Origin: Salinicoccus hispanicus
GTDB taxonomy: Bacteria > Bacillota > Bacilli > Staphylococcales > Salinicoccaceae
Assembly (NCBI RefSeq): GCF_009831115.1
Contig: NZ_WUUK01000001.1
Coordinates: 186,001-250,000, forward strand
Direction of reading: 5' to 3'
Length of the DNA: 64,000 nt
Position numbers and translations under genes: made by a program. Positions 55,626 through 64,000 of this stretch are shown here, piece after piece (the first letter of the stretch is position 1; the number at the start of each line of letters is the position of its first letter). The notes below the pieces were generated by a model that was given only the letters and a program-made list of their open reading frames with translations, was not told where the DNA came from and did no database searches.

Positions 55626-56681
55626 ATGGACGAGAGACAAAAAGCGATAGATACAGTGATAAAGAACATGGAAAAGTCATTTGGCAAAGGCGCCGTAATG
55701 AAACTTGGAGATGATGCTGGACGCAAAGTTTCTACAGTTTCCACCGGATCCATCACGCTGGATAAGGCACTTGGTGTCGGAGGATACCCTAGAGGCAGAA
55801 TCATCGAAATCTACGGACCAGAGTCTTCCGGTAAGACGACCGTAGCACTTCACGCGATAGCATCAGCGCAGAAGAATGGGGGCATTGCAGCGTTCATCGA
55901 TGCAGAGCACGCTCTGGATCCTGACTATGCGCAGAATCTCGGTGTGGACATAGAGAACCTCTACCTGTCCCAGCCGGATACAGGGGAACAGGCACTGGAA
56001 ATTACAGAAGCATTCATCAGGAGTGGTGCAGTTGATATCGTTGTAATCGATTCCGTAGCAGCACTGACACCAAAAGCGGAAATCGAAGGCGAGATGGGGG
56101 ATGCCCACGTCGGTCTCCAGGCGCGACTCATGTCACAGGCATTGAGAAAACTGTCCGGTGCGATTTCCAAAAGTAACACGACAGCAATTTTCATCAACCA
56201 GATCCGTGAAAAGGTCGGCGTCATGTTCGGGAATCCGGAAACGACATCCGGTGGCCGTGCACTGAAGTTCTACAGCTCCGTCCGTCTTGAAGTCAGACGT
56301 GCCGAACAGCTCAAACTGGGTACGGACATCGTCGGTAACCGTACGAAGATCAAAGTGGTCAAAAACAAGGTGGCTCCACCATTCCGTGTTGCAGAAGTGG
56401 ATATCATGTACGGTAAAGGCATCTCGAAGACGGGTGAAATGATCGACCTGGGTGTCGAGAATGACATCGTTGAAAAGAGCGGTGCATGGTACTCCTATGA
56501 AGGCGAACGGCTTGGACAGGGTAAGGAGAATGCCAAAGAGCATCTTACCAACAACCCTGCACTGCTCGAGGAGATCGAAACGAAACTGCGAAATGCACTC
56601 GGATTCGGCAAAGATAAGGACGGAGATGCGTCTGAAGAGGAAGCTGCTTCAGACAAGCTGTTTGACGAGGAAGAACTATAA
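55626..56681 (+). CDS. recA: Recombinase RecA
   Basis: RecA forms filaments on single-stranded DNA, drives homologous recombination and triggers LexA self-cleavage. The 351-residue protein has the N-terminal helix, Walker [10 protein letters not shown] (64-72), Walker [13 protein letters not shown], loop L1 [22 protein letters not shown], loop L2 [22 protein letters not shown](RALKF), and an acidic C-terminal tail ([20 protein letters not shown]). ATG is preceded by GGAGGG. It has its own SOS-type promoter region and a terminator; DprA elsewhere in the window is its loader. Confidence 0.99.
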   Translation: MDERQKAIDTVIKNMEKSFGKGAVMKLGDDAGRKVSTVSTGSITLDKALGVGGYPRGRIIEIYGPESSGKTTVALHAIASAQKNGGIAAFIDAEHALDPDYAQNLGVDIENLYLSQPDTGEQALEITEAFIRSGAVDIVVIDSVAALTPKAEIEGEMGDAHVGLQARLMSQALRKLSGAISKSNTTAIFINQIREKVGVMFGNPETTSGGRALKFYSSVRLEVRRAEQLKLGTDIVGNRTKIKVVKNKVAPPFRVAEVDIMYGKGISKTGEMIDLGVENDIVEKSGAWYSYEGERLGQGKENAKEHLTNNPALLEEIETKLRNALGFGKDKDGDASEEEAASDKLFDEEEL

Positions 56682-56701
56682 ACGAATAAGTGTATGACCA
56701 G

Positions 56702-56747
56702 TGAGCACCAGAATGCAAATAAGACGTTCTGGTGCTTGCGTTTTTTT
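56702..56747 (+). terminator. Terminator after recA
   Basis: AGCACCAGAA and TTCTGGTGCT form a 10-bp stem around a 13-base loop, followed by TGCG and seven T. Confidence 0.8.
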
Positions 56748-56838
56748 GTGTTTATCTTTAGAATTGTATATATATAATATTGATTATGCATGATATTATA
56801 TACAACAATAGCTAGAGCCTGTTAGGGAGGTGTTTATT

Positions 56839-58398
56839 GTGGACATGATAGACATTTTCTTAATCTTGCTTGGCATTATTCTAGGTGTTGTAATCGGATA
56901 TTTTATCGTCAGAAACACTTTGACTAAACGGCAGCAAGAGGCGCGAAGTTCTGCTGAGCACATCATCAATGAAGCGAAGAAGCAGGGTGACAGCCTCAAG
57001 AAAGAAAAGCTGCTCGAGGCAAAAGAGGAGAATCAGATTCTCAGGGAGACGTTCGAGCGTGAATCCGGTGAGAAGAGAGATGAACTCAAGGCACAGGAAT
57101 CCAGATTGCTGAATCGGGAACAAGTTCTTGATAGGAAAAGCGAAGTCCTGGACAAAAAGGATGAGGCACTGGATCACAAAGAAGCCAAAATTGAAGAAAA
57201 ACAGCAAATGGTTGATGCCGAGGATCATAAGATTAAAGAAATCATCAGTCGGCAAGAAGAAGAACTCACTCGCATCTCCGGACTTACGCGCGAAGAGGCG
57301 CGTAATGAAATTTTCGCAGAAGTGGAGCGGGAACTGTCACATGATATGGCTGTAATGGTCAAAGAGAAAGAGAACCAGATGAAGCTGGACGTGGATAAGA
57401 AAGCGAAGGAATTGCTTGCTGTGACTGCCCAGCGATATGCAGCAGAATATACAAGTGAATCGACAGTATCAGTCGTTACATTACCAAACGACGAAATGAA
57501 AGGCCGCATCATCGGCAGGGAAGGTCGTAATATCCGTACACTGGAAACATTGACGGGTGTCGACCTCATCATTGATGATACGCCTGAAGCGGTCATACTT
57601 TCAGGTTTTGATCCCATTCGTCGGGCAATTGCCAAGAACGCACTTGAAGACCTTGTGCAGGATGGCAGAATCCATCCAGGACGCATTGAAGAAATGGTGG
57701 ATAAAGCCAAACGCAATATGGAGACGAATATTCGTGATGCAGGGGAAGCAGCTGCTTTCGAACTTGATATTCACAATCTTCACCCTGAACTCATCAAGCA
57801 CCTCGGTAAGATGAAGTATCGACTCAGCTACGGCCAGAACGTGCTTAAGCACTCTGTTGAAGTCGGCTATCTTGCTGGCATGCTTGCAAGTGAACTCGGT
57901 GAAGATGTGCAGCTGGCAAGAAGAGCTGGACTGCTTCATGACATCGGCAAGGCCATCGACCATGAGGTGGATGGCAGCCACGTCGAAATCGGAGTGGAAC
58001 TCGCCAAACGCTACAAGGAGCATGGTACGGTCATTAATGCCATCCATTCGCACCATGGCGATGTCGAACCGACAAGCATCATTTCGATTCTTGTTGCAGC
58101 AGCCGATGCGCTGAGTGCAGCAAGACCAGGTGCAAGAAGAGAGACACTTGAGAATTACGTCAAGCGTCTTGAAAGACTTGAAGCCATCGCTGAAGGATAT
58201 AGTGGTGTAGAGAAGACATTCGCCATCCAGGCCGGCCGCGAAATACGCGTCATGGTCAAGCCGGATGAACTGGATGATCTGAAAGCCCACCGTCTTGCAA
58301 GAGATATCAAGAAGCAGGTTGAAGAAGAACTGCAGTACCCTGGACATATCAAAGTGACAGTGGTCCGAGAAATGCGGGCAGTAGAATATGCCAAATAG
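56839..58398 (+). CDS. rny: Ribonuclease Y
   Basis: RNase Y is the membrane-anchored endonuclease that starts bulk mRNA decay in Firmicutes. The 519-residue protein, the same length as staphylococcal RNase Y, has an N-terminal transmembrane helix ([18 protein letters not shown]), a long coiled coil (about 30-190), a KH domain ([31 protein letters not shown]) and an HD domain with [22 protein letters not shown] choose the GTG at 56839, seven bases after AGGGAGG. An earlier GTG (56830) overlaps that site, and an ATG at 56845 is the third option. Confidence 0.97.
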   Translation: MDMIDIFLILLGIILGVVIGYFIVRNTLTKRQQEARSSAEHIINEAKKQGDSLKKEKLLEAKEENQILRETFERESGEKRDELKAQESRLLNREQVLDRKSEVLDKKDEALDHKEAKIEEKQQMVDAEDHKIKEIISRQEEELTRISGLTREEARNEIFAEVERELSHDMAVMVKEKENQMKLDVDKKAKELLAVTAQRYAAEYTSESTVSVVTLPNDEMKGRIIGREGRNIRTLETLTGVDLIIDDTPEAVILSGFDPIRRAIAKNALEDLVQDGRIHPGRIEEMVDKAKRNMETNIRDAGEAAAFELDIHNLHPELIKHLGKMKYRLSYGQNVLKHSVEVGYLAGMLASELGEDVQLARRAGLLHDIGKAIDHEVDGSHVEIGVELAKRYKEHGTVINAIHSHHGDVEPTSIISILVAAADALSAARPGARRETLENYVKRLERLEAIAEGYSGVEKTFAIQAGREIRVMVKPDELDDLKAHRLARDIKKQVEEELQYPGHIKVTVVREMRAVEYAK

Positions 58399-58427
58399 AA
58401 AACCAGCAGGATATCCTGCTGGTTTTC
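58398..58427. terminator. Perfect palindromic bidirectional terminator after rny
   Basis: GAAAACCAGCAGGAT-ATCCTGCTGGTTTTC is a perfect 30-base palindrome. T/A runs on each side make it a terminator for both rny and the convergent small gene at 58444-58656. Confidence 0.88.
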
Positions 58428-58443
58428 TTATTTTAGTCTATAT

Positions 58444-58656
58444 TTACATATTGATATCGATATCTCTGATGCTGCTGAAAGCTTCGCTTGTCTCCTGGGT
58501 GGTGTTGGAAAATCTTTCGTATTTTTCAGCGAGCTTATAGGCACTCAAGTAGAGCTCAAGGCTGTCTTTCGCTTTGTCTTCAATGCTTTCGCTGTTTGAA
58601 GGATTCGCCATAAGGGCCAGTTTCGCAAATTCTTTCGGATCGATGGATAATGTCAA
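58444..58656 (-). CDS. Unrecognised 70-residue protein between rny and ymdB (minus strand)
   Basis: I do not recognise this small protein. It fills the gap between rny and ymdB on the opposite strand, ending at the shared palindromic terminator. I take the TTG at 58656 as the start because TAGGAG sits about seven bases upstream; an in-frame GTG at 58665 overlaps that site. The 70 residues start MTLSIDPKEFAKLALMANP, have a helical, charged middle (SIEDKAKDSLELYLSAYKLAEKYERF), no Cys, no membrane helix. A sigma-B-like promoter (GTTTAT, 13 bases, GGGAAA) lies just upstream, suggesting stress expression. Function unknown. Confidence 0.72.
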   Translation of the reverse strand: MTLSIDPKEFAKLALMANPSNSESIEDKAKDSLELYLSAYKLAEKYERFSNTTQETSEAFSSIRDIDINM

Positions 58657-58689
58657 ATTGTTCACTCCTAAGTTTTTTATAAATTATAG

Positions 58690-58714
58690 TTTCCCTAAAA
58701 CATGTATAATAAAC
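58690..58714 (-). promoter_or_regulatory. Sigma-B-type promoter for the small minus-strand gene
   Basis: On the minus strand GTTTAT (58714-58709), 13 bases and GGGAAA (58695-58690) match the staphylococcal sigma-B pattern GTTTWW-N12-15-GGGWAW exactly. It lies 34 bases upstream of the TTG start at 58656. A TATAAT immediately downstream could give an additional weak sigma-A start. Confidence 0.6.
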
Positions 58715-58743
58715 ATCAAATTGAATTTAAAGGATGAAATCGA

Positions 58744-59502
58744 ATGCGTATTCTATTTATTGGAGATATTGTAGGAAAAGTCGGTCGAAGAATGCTGTCG
58801 GAGCATCTTCTGGGACTGAAACGGGAGCACGGTGCCCAGGTGGCCATCGTCAACGGTGAGAACGCTGCCCACGGCAAGGGAATTACTGAAAAGATCTATA
58901 AGGAGATCCTGACAAGTGGAGCGGATTTCATCACCCTTGGAAACCATGCGTTTGCCAAGCGGGATGTCTATGAATTCATGGAACAGGATATCCGCATGGT
59001 CCGTCCGGCCAATTTTCCGGAAGGAGCACCCGGCAAGGGGTATGGTGTCGTCAATGTAAATGGCGTAAAGCTGCTCATCATGAATCTGCAGGGACGCAGC
59101 TTCATGGATGCCATCGACTGTCCGTTCAGAAAAGCGGACGCAATACTCGAAAGTGTGGAAGCTGATGAAATCTTTGTCGACTTCCATAGTGAGACGACAA
59201 GTGAAAGCCTCGCCATGGGCCATTACCTGGATGGCAGGGTGGATGCTGTAGTCGGTACGCACACGCACGTCCAGACGAATGATGAACAAGTACTGCCGGG
59301 TGGAACAAAATATATTACTGATGTCGGCATGACAGGATTCAAGGACGGCATACTCGGCATACGCAAAGAAGAAGTCATCGAACGGTTCATCCATCAGCTG
59401 CCAGTCCGCCATAACGTACCGGAGGAAGGGGCGGGTATCCTTTCCGGTGTCATCATCGATACTGGTACCAATAAAATAGCCAAGATCCGCATTGAGGAAT
59501 AG
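58744..59502 (+). CDS. ymdB: YmdB-family metallophosphoesterase
   Basis: YmdB is a 2',3'-cyclic nucleotide phosphodiesterase; in Bacillus it affects biofilm and motility choices. The 252-residue protein, slightly shorter than Bacillus YmdB, has the dinuclear-metal motifs ILFIGDIVGKVGRR, IVNGENAAHGKG, TLGNHAF, VDFHSETTSES and VGTHTHVQTND. The ATG is preceded by AAAGGATG. It follows rny as in Bacillus, with a small opposite-strand gene in between. korA starts about 100 bases later from its own promoter. Confidence 0.95.
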   Translation: MRILFIGDIVGKVGRRMLSEHLLGLKREHGAQVAIVNGENAAHGKGITEKIYKEILTSGADFITLGNHAFAKRDVYEFMEQDIRMVRPANFPEGAPGKGYGVVNVNGVKLLIMNLQGRSFMDAIDCPFRKADAILESVEADEIFVDFHSETTSESLAMGHYLDGRVDAVVGTHTHVQTNDEQVLPGGTKYITDVGMTGFKDGILGIRKEEVIERFIHQLPVRHNVPEEGAGILSGVIIDTGTNKIAKIRIEE

Positions 59503-59547
59503 CGGTCATCCAATAGGCTGATTTTCGTTCTGGGCATGTCCATATGA

Positions 59548-59576
59548 TCGAAAACTGTCCTGAATTTTGGTATATT
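59548..59576 (+). promoter_or_regulatory. Promoter of korAB
   Basis: TCGAAA (59548-59553), 17 bases and TGG-TATATT (-10 at 59571-59576, with TGn extension) lie 27 bases before the korA start. Confidence 0.55.
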
Positions 59577-59602
59577 AGCATAAGGACAAGGAGGCAATGT
59601 GT

Positions 59603-61342
59603 ATGAATGAACAATTGTCATGGAAAGTCGGTGGCCAGCAAGGCGAGGGCATTGAATCGACTGGAGAAATATTTTCAACCACACTGAATAGAATGGGCTA
59701 TCACCTTTACAGCTACAGGCACTTTTCAAGCCGTATCAAAGGTGGCCATACAAATAATAATGTCAGAATTTCCACTAAAGAAGTAAGGGCGGTCAGCGAC
59801 AACATCAATATTCTTGTTGCATTCGACCAGCAGACCATAGACCTGAACAGCCATGAGCTTGTTCAGGACGGCATCATTCTTGCCGACAGCAAATTCAGTC
59901 CTGAAAAAGATGAAAACCTGAATGTACAGCTTGTGTCCATTCCCTTTACAGAGACTGCCAAAGCACTTGGCAGCCAGCTGATGAAGAACATGGTGGCAAT
60001 CGGTGCCAGCGCCAGGCTGATGAACCTTGAACTTCAGCCTTTCAAGGATATGATCTATACGATGTTCATCAGAAAAGGGCAGGAGATCGTCGATGCCAAC
60101 CATGAAGCGCTGATCCAGGGCTATCAGCTGATGGATGATGAGATGGTGCGAATCAAGGGCGACTTTGAAATGCTGCCATCGGACAGCGAACCGCGCCTGT
60201 TCCTGATCGGCAACGATGCCATCAGTTTCGGTGCACTGAATGCAGGTGTAAGATTCATGGCGGCATATCCGATCACACCGGCGAGTGAGATCATGGAATA
60301 TATGATCAACAACCTGCCGAAGGTCGGTGGCACTGTCATCCAGACGGAAGATGAAATCGCAGCAGTGACCATGGCGATCGGTTCCAACTACGCAGGTGCA
60401 AGAAGCTTCACCTCATCTGCAGGACCGGGTCTGTCACTCATGATGGAGTCGATTGGTCTTTCAGGCATGACGGAAACACCACTGGTCATCGTGGATACGA
60501 TGCGCGGGGGACCATCGACGGGTCTGCCGACAAAACAGGAGCAGTCGGACCTCATGCAGATGATCTACGGCACACATGGAGATATTCCTAAAATCGTACT
60601 CGCACCTTCTGACGTTGAAGATGCATTCTACACAACGATAGAAGCATTCAACCTGGCCGAGTACTATCAGGTGCCGGTCATCATGCTGTCCGATCTGCAG
60701 ATGTCACTCGGCAAACAGTCATCTGCGCCATTTGACGTTTCCAGGGTGGAAATCAACCGCGGCAAGACAATTACTGAAGATATTGAAGATCAGGCGGATG
60801 AGTACTTCGAACGCTATGGTGACGAGGAAGATGGCATATCGCATCGACCGATCCCGGGTATCAAGGGCGGCATCCACCATGTGACCGGCGTCGAGCACAG
60901 CCCGACCGGCACACCGAATGAAAGTCCGGAGAACCGCCAGGTGCAGATGGACAAGCGGATGCGTAAGCTGAAGGACTTTACGATGGAGGAACCATTCAAG
61001 GTCCAGGGCAATGTGGACAGCGATCTCCTGATACTCAGTTTCCTCAGTGTCAACGGCGTCGCCAGGGAAGCGGCCGAACGGATCGATGCGGATGTGACGA
61101 CAGTCAATCTCAAGCAGATCCACCCGTTCCCGATCGATGCTTTGAGACCGTACCTCGATGGCGCCAAGGAGATACTCGTCATAGAGCAGAACTACAGTGC
61201 ACAGCTGCAGAGCGTACTGAAGATGAACTATCCGGGACATGACAGAATCCGTTCCCACGTCAAATATGATGGCACGCCTTTCAAGCCTGAAGAGATTGAA
61301 ACGCATATCAACTCGATTCTTAAAATAAAGGAAGTTATGTAA
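59603..61342 (+). CDS. korA: 2-oxoacid:ferredoxin oxidoreductase, alpha subunit (gamma-alpha fusion)
   Basis: KorA and KorB form a thiamine-dependent 2-oxoacid:acceptor oxidoreductase that decarboxylates 2-oxoglutarate or similar acids to acyl-CoA. The 579-residue protein is a gamma-alpha fusion. The gamma-like part (about 1-180) starts SWKVGGQQGEGIESTGEI with HFSSRIKGGHTNNN; the alpha part starts about 200 (FGALNAGVRFMAAYPITPASEI, TEDEIAAVTMAIGSNYAGAR, GPGLSLMMESIGLSGM). The start at 59603 lies eight bases after AAGGAGG; ATG at 59597 is too close. It overlaps korB by one base. The preferred oxoacid is not fixed by sequence. Confidence 0.93.
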   Translation: MNEQLSWKVGGQQGEGIESTGEIFSTTLNRMGYHLYSYRHFSSRIKGGHTNNNVRISTKEVRAVSDNINILVAFDQQTIDLNSHELVQDGIILADSKFSPEKDENLNVQLVSIPFTETAKALGSQLMKNMVAIGASARLMNLELQPFKDMIYTMFIRKGQEIVDANHEALIQGYQLMDDEMVRIKGDFEMLPSDSEPRLFLIGNDAISFGALNAGVRFMAAYPITPASEIMEYMINNLPKVGGTVIQTEDEIAAVTMAIGSNYAGARSFTSSAGPGLSLMMESIGLSGMTETPLVIVDTMRGGPSTGLPTKQEQSDLMQMIYGTHGDIPKIVLAPSDVEDAFYTTIEAFNLAEYYQVPVIMLSDLQMSLGKQSSAPFDVSRVEINRGKTITEDIEDQADEYFERYGDEEDGISHRPIPGIKGGIHHVTGVEHSPTGTPNESPENRQVQMDKRMRKLKDFTMEEPFKVQGNVDSDLLILSFLSVNGVAREAAERIDADVTTVNLKQIHPFPIDALRPYLDGAKEILVIEQNYSAQLQSVLKMNYPGHDRIRSHVKYDGTPFKPEEIETHINSILKIKEVM

Positions 61343-62208
61343 TGGCGACATTCAAAGACTTTAGAAATAATATCAAACCGAACTGGTGCCCGGGCTGCGG
61401 AGACTTCAGTGTCCAGGCAGCCATACAGAAAGCGTGTGCTGCCAATGGGCTCGAGCCGGATGAGCTCGCTGTCATTACCGGCATCGGCTGCAGTGGCCGT
61501 CTGAGCGGGTATATCAAATCATACGGTTTCCACTCCACGCACGGACGCAGTCTTCCAGTGGCCCAAGGTGTCAAGATGGCAAATGATGATCTCACAGTCA
61601 TCGCCTCCGGCGGGGATGGAGATGGCTTCGCAATCGGCATGGGACATACTGTCCATGCATTGAAAAGAAACATCGATATCACGTACATCGTCATGGACAA
61701 TCAGGTCTACGGTCTGACCAAAGGGCAGACTTCCCCGTCCTCCGGCAAAGGGTTCGTCACGAAGACGACACCGGAAGGCTCCAAGGAGAATCCGATACAG
61801 CCGATCAGAACGGCACTGGCAAGTGGTGCAACGTTCGTTGCCCAGAGTGTCAGCTCGGACATCAAACAGCTGACGGCAATCATCCAGCAGGCGATGGATC
61901 ACAAAGGATTCAGCTTCATCAACGTATTCAGTCCGTGTGTGACCTACAACAAGGTGAACACCTACGACTGGTTCAAGGAGAACCTGATACCCGTCGAGGA
62001 TATCGAAGACTTTGATCATACGGATGCAAAGAATGCGATGCAGAACGTCATGGAGTATGACGGTCTTCTGAAGGGCATCATCTACCACGACCAGGAAGCA
62101 AAATCCTACCAGGAGAACATTGAAGGATATCTTGACCAGCCGCTCATCAAAAAAGAAATGACGCTGGAAAACGACACATTCGATGAACTGATGGCGGAAT
62201 TCCGCTAG
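61342..62208 (+). CDS. korB: 2-oxoacid:ferredoxin oxidoreductase, beta subunit
   Basis: KorB binds thiamine diphosphate and an iron-sulfur cluster. The 288-residue protein has PNWCPGCGDFSVQAAIQKA with the cysteine pair CPGC (16-19), GIGCSGRLSGYI, HGRSLPVAQGVKMANDD, the TPP motif VIASGGDGDGFAIGMGH and DNQVYGLTKGQTSPSS. VNVFSPCVTYN contributes a further conserved Cys region. ATG overlaps the korA stop (TAATG), so both subunits are made together. A strong terminator follows. Joint use with sucCD in the TCA cycle is a plausible inference. Confidence 0.95.
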   Translation: MATFKDFRNNIKPNWCPGCGDFSVQAAIQKACAANGLEPDELAVITGIGCSGRLSGYIKSYGFHSTHGRSLPVAQGVKMANDDLTVIASGGDGDGFAIGMGHTVHALKRNIDITYIVMDNQVYGLTKGQTSPSSGKGFVTKTTPEGSKENPIQPIRTALASGATFVAQSVSSDIKQLTAIIQQAMDHKGFSFINVFSPCVTYNKVNTYDWFKENLIPVEDIEDFDHTDAKNAMQNVMEYDGLLKGIIYHDQEAKSYQENIEGYLDQPLIKKEMTLENDTFDELMAEFR

Positions 62209-62216
62209 GTCATATG

Positions 62217-62244
62217 CCTGAAGCTTCGAGCTTCAGGTTTTTTT
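62217..62244 (+). terminator. Terminator after korAB
   Basis: CCTGAAGC-TTCGA-GCTTCAGG is an 8-bp stem followed by seven T. Confidence 0.9.
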
Positions 62245-62264
62245 ATTTTATCTATTAAAATAGT

Positions 62265-62292
62265 TTGAATTATGTCATAATTGGTTTAATAC
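62265..62292 (+). promoter_or_regulatory. Promoter of the ABC exporter gene
   Basis: TTGAAT (62265-62270), 16 bases and TAATAC (62287-62292) precede the ABC gene, directly upstream of a perfect palindrome. Confidence 0.6.
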
Positions 62293-62305
62293 TTCGGTAA
62301 CCGAA
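62293..62305. promoter_or_regulatory. Operator-like palindrome at the ABC exporter start site
   Basis: TTCGGT-A-ACCGAA is a 13-base inverted repeat immediately after the -10 element, overlapping the expected transcription start. Such placement is typical of repressor operators. No regulator gene is present in the window, so its binder is unknown. Confidence 0.5.
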
Positions 62306-62322
62306 AGAAATGGGTGGAACAA

Positions 62323-64000
62323 TTGCTGACAGTCTACAAATACGCGCTCAAATATAAGTGGTTCATCGCAGTAGCTCTCTTCTTCATGTTCATTGAACTG
62401 GCCGTAGAGCTGCTTCAGCCCTATCTGATCTCGAAAGTCATCGATGATGGCATCGTGGCACAGGATATAGATGCTGTATGGTTCTACCTGCTGATCATGT
62501 TCGGCATCAGCATGGCCGCCTTCATCAGCGGCATCATCAACTCCTACTTCTCCAGTCAGGTCGCCACGCGCTTCAGCTATGATATCCGGACGGCACTCTT
62601 CCGGAAGGTCCAGTATTTCACACTTGCGACGCTGTCCAAGTTTCCGACGTCAAGCCTCATCACGCGGATGACCCAGGACGTCCTGCAGACGGAAATGCTG
62701 CTCTACATGTCTTTACGCATCATTTTAAGGGCTCCGCTGCTCGTCATCGGATCCCTCATCATGTCGTTTGTCGTCAATCCGACGCTCGGCTTCTATCTGT
62801 CATTCCTGACACCGGTCCTTCTCATATTTCTTATCCTTACTGCACGCAAGGGCGGTCAGATATTCCTGCGTGTACAGAAACGTCTGGATAAGATCAACCG
62901 CTTCATCCAGCAGAATCTTGAAGCGGTGAGGCTGATCAAGGCGAATGATCGGGAAGAGTTCGAAATCAGCAAATTCAGCAAGGTGGCCGGCCGCCTGCGC
63001 GACGATACGGTCTATGCACTGAGGCTGATGGAATCCATCATGCCTGTACTGCTTCTGATCATCAACGGCAGTCTGCTCGTCGTGCTGTGGATGGCATCCG
63101 ATCTGCTGCAGAGCAACAGTGTCGAAGTCGGTGAAGTGGTTGCGGTCATCAACTATGCACTTCGCATGCAGGGCGGCTTCTCCATGTTCGCCTTTATCAT
63201 CATTGCATTCAGCCGTGCAAAAGCTTCCAGCGAACGGATGGAGGAAGTACTTGAGGCACCGGTTGCAGTGAACAACAACGAAGAAATAAGGAAGGTCGAC
63301 CAGGCCGGTACAGTGAAGTTCGAAAATGTCTCCTTCAAGTATCCCGGTTCGACACGGTATGTCCTCCGCAACATCAATTTTGAAGTGAAAGAAAATGAAA
63401 CACTCGTCATCATGGGAGGCACCGGGTCCGGCAAGAGTACGCTGCTCAGCCTGATTCCGAAAATGTACGATGTGAAAGAAGGAGATGTCTATATCAACGG
63501 CATCAATGCAAAAGACTGGAACGAGGATGACCTCAGGGAGACCATCGGCTACGTGCCGCAGTCCGCTGTACTGTTCTCGGGCAGTATTTTTGAGAATCTG
63601 CTGTGGGGCGATCTCGATGCAGGGGAGGCGGAAGTGTTCACCTCCACCCAGAAGGCGCAGATCCACAACTCGATCAATACTTTCGACCATCGCTACGAGA
63701 CGCGTGTCGGCCAGAGAGGTGTGACGCTATCCGGCGGGCAGAAGCAGCGTCTGTCCATCGCCCGTGCCCTTGTCCGCAGACCGGGCATACTGATTTTGGA
63801 CGACAGCACCTCAGCGCTTGATATACGCACGGAATCGGCGCTCTGGGAAGCAATCAAGGAAGAGGAGACGACACAGATCATCGTCACCCAGAAGGTGGTC
63901 ACGGCCAAGATGGCTGATCGCATCCTTCTTCTCGATGGCGGAGAGATCAGTGCACTCGGACCGCATGAGACGCTGATGCAGGAGTCGTCTCTATATCGAT
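62323..64000 (+). CDS. ABC multidrug-type exporter half-transporter (3' end outside window)
   Basis: This is a fused membrane-ATPase exporter subunit; 559 residues are visible of an expected 575-580. Six transmembrane helices occupy about residues 10-305, and the ATPase follows: Walker A MGGTGSGKST (365-373), Q-loop GYVPQSAVLFSGSI, signature LSGGQ (469-473) and Walker B ILILDDSTSALD. The catalytic Glu position is Asp (D494) and the H-switch His is Gln (Q523 in IIVTQKV), the pattern of the degenerate partner in heterodimeric exporters of the BmrCD/YheIH type. A partner gene is therefore expected just downstream. The start TTG at 62323 follows GGGTGG; substrate unknown. Confidence 0.88.
   Translation, partial: MLTVYKYALKYKWFIAVALFFMFIELAVELLQPYLISKVIDDGIVAQDIDAVWFYLLIMFGISMAAFISGIINSYFSSQVATRFSYDIRTALFRKVQYFTLATLSKFPTSSLITRMTQDVLQTEMLLYMSLRIILRAPLLVIGSLIMSFVVNPTLGFYLSFLTPVLLIFLILTARKGGQIFLRVQKRLDKINRFIQQNLEAVRLIKANDREEFEISKFSKVAGRLRDDTVYALRLMESIMPVLLLIINGSLLVVLWMASDLLQSNSVEVGEVVAVINYALRMQGGFSMFAFIIIAFSRAKASSERMEEVLEAPVAVNNNEEIRKVDQAGTVKFENVSFKYPGSTRYVLRNINFEVKENETLVIMGGTGSGKSTLLSLIPKMYDVKEGDVYINGINAKDWNEDDLRETIGYVPQSAVLFSGSIFENLLWGDLDAGEAEVFTSTQKAQIHNSINTFDHRYETRVGQRGVTLSGGQKQRLSIARALVRRPGILILDDSTSALDIRTESALWEAIKEEETTQIIVTQKVVTAKMADRILLLDGGEISALGPHETLMQESSLYR

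Noticed and set aside
62800-63690. A 296-codon minus-strand open frame near the window end
   Set aside because: It is antisense to the ABC exporter, whose own frame is not closed within the window; motifs of the exporter are unambiguous on the plus strand.

Overview
The window is a 64 kb stretch of core chromosome from a Gram-positive (Firmicutes) bacterium, most likely a member of the Staphylococcaceae outside Staphylococcus. The gene order follows the Staphylococcus/Bacillus backbone (smc-ftsY-ylxM-ffh-rpsP ... recA-rny-ymdB). PolC, RNase J2, CodY, SpoIIIE/FtsK and a 519-residue RNase Y all resemble staphylococcal versions, and korAB directly after ymdB is a staphylococcal arrangement. The sequence is clearly richer in G+C than Staphylococcus and it carries dxr (MEP isoprenoid pathway), which Staphylococcus lacks. 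Salinicoccus or a close relative (Jeotgalicoccus, Nosocomiicoccus) fits best; this is inference without a database search.

Layout. 1-5.7 kb: SMC (5' truncated by the window edge) and the signal-recognition system (ftsY, ylxM, ffh). 5.8-8.0 kb: rpsP-khpA-rimM-trmD, then rplS with its own promoter and leader. 8.0-12.0 kb, minus strand: csbB-gtcA-yfhO, a three-component surface-polymer (lipoteichoic acid) glycosylation cassette placed between rplS and rbgA. 12.1-15.9 kb: rbgA-rnhB and sucCD. 16.0-22.8 kb: dprA, topA, xerC, hslVU and codY. 22.9-26.1 kb: rpsB, tsf, pyrH, frr. 26.2-31.9 kb: uppS, cdsA, dxr, rseP, proS. 31.9-36.2 kb: polC. 36.3-42.0 kb: rimP-nusA-rnpM-ylxQ-infB-rbfA-truB. 42.0-47.5 kb: ribF, rpsO, pnp, an unrecognised 85-residue protein gene, and rnjB. 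47.6-55.5 kb: ftsK/spoIIIE, the EF-P modification genes ymfF-ymfH-ymfI, ymfK (DUF3388), rodZ-like ymfM and pgsA. 55.6-59.5 kb: recA behind a LexA box, rny, a small opposite-strand gene with a sigma-B-type promoter, and ymdB. 59.6-64 kb: korAB and the start of an ABC exporter cut by the window end.

Most genes serve translation, ribosome assembly, RNA decay, DNA replication and repair, and envelope lipid synthesis. They are tightly packed, with many 1-20 nt overlaps, and are separated by strong hairpin terminators. sucCD and korAB together could form a 2-oxoglutarate to succinyl-CoA to succinate segment. No gene-free stretch exceeds 300 bases. I found no tRNA, rRNA, insertion sequence, prophage or CRISPR array.

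I found no convincing whole new system. The points most worth a second look are the sigma-B-type promoter driving a 70-residue orphan antiparallel to rny/ymdB, the 85-residue orphan between pnp and rnjB, the perfect 28-nt palindrome in the rimP leader, the LexA box embedded in a terminator hairpin before recA, the operator-like palindrome before a catalytically degenerate ABC half-transporter, and the absence of trmFO and cinA from their usual positions.
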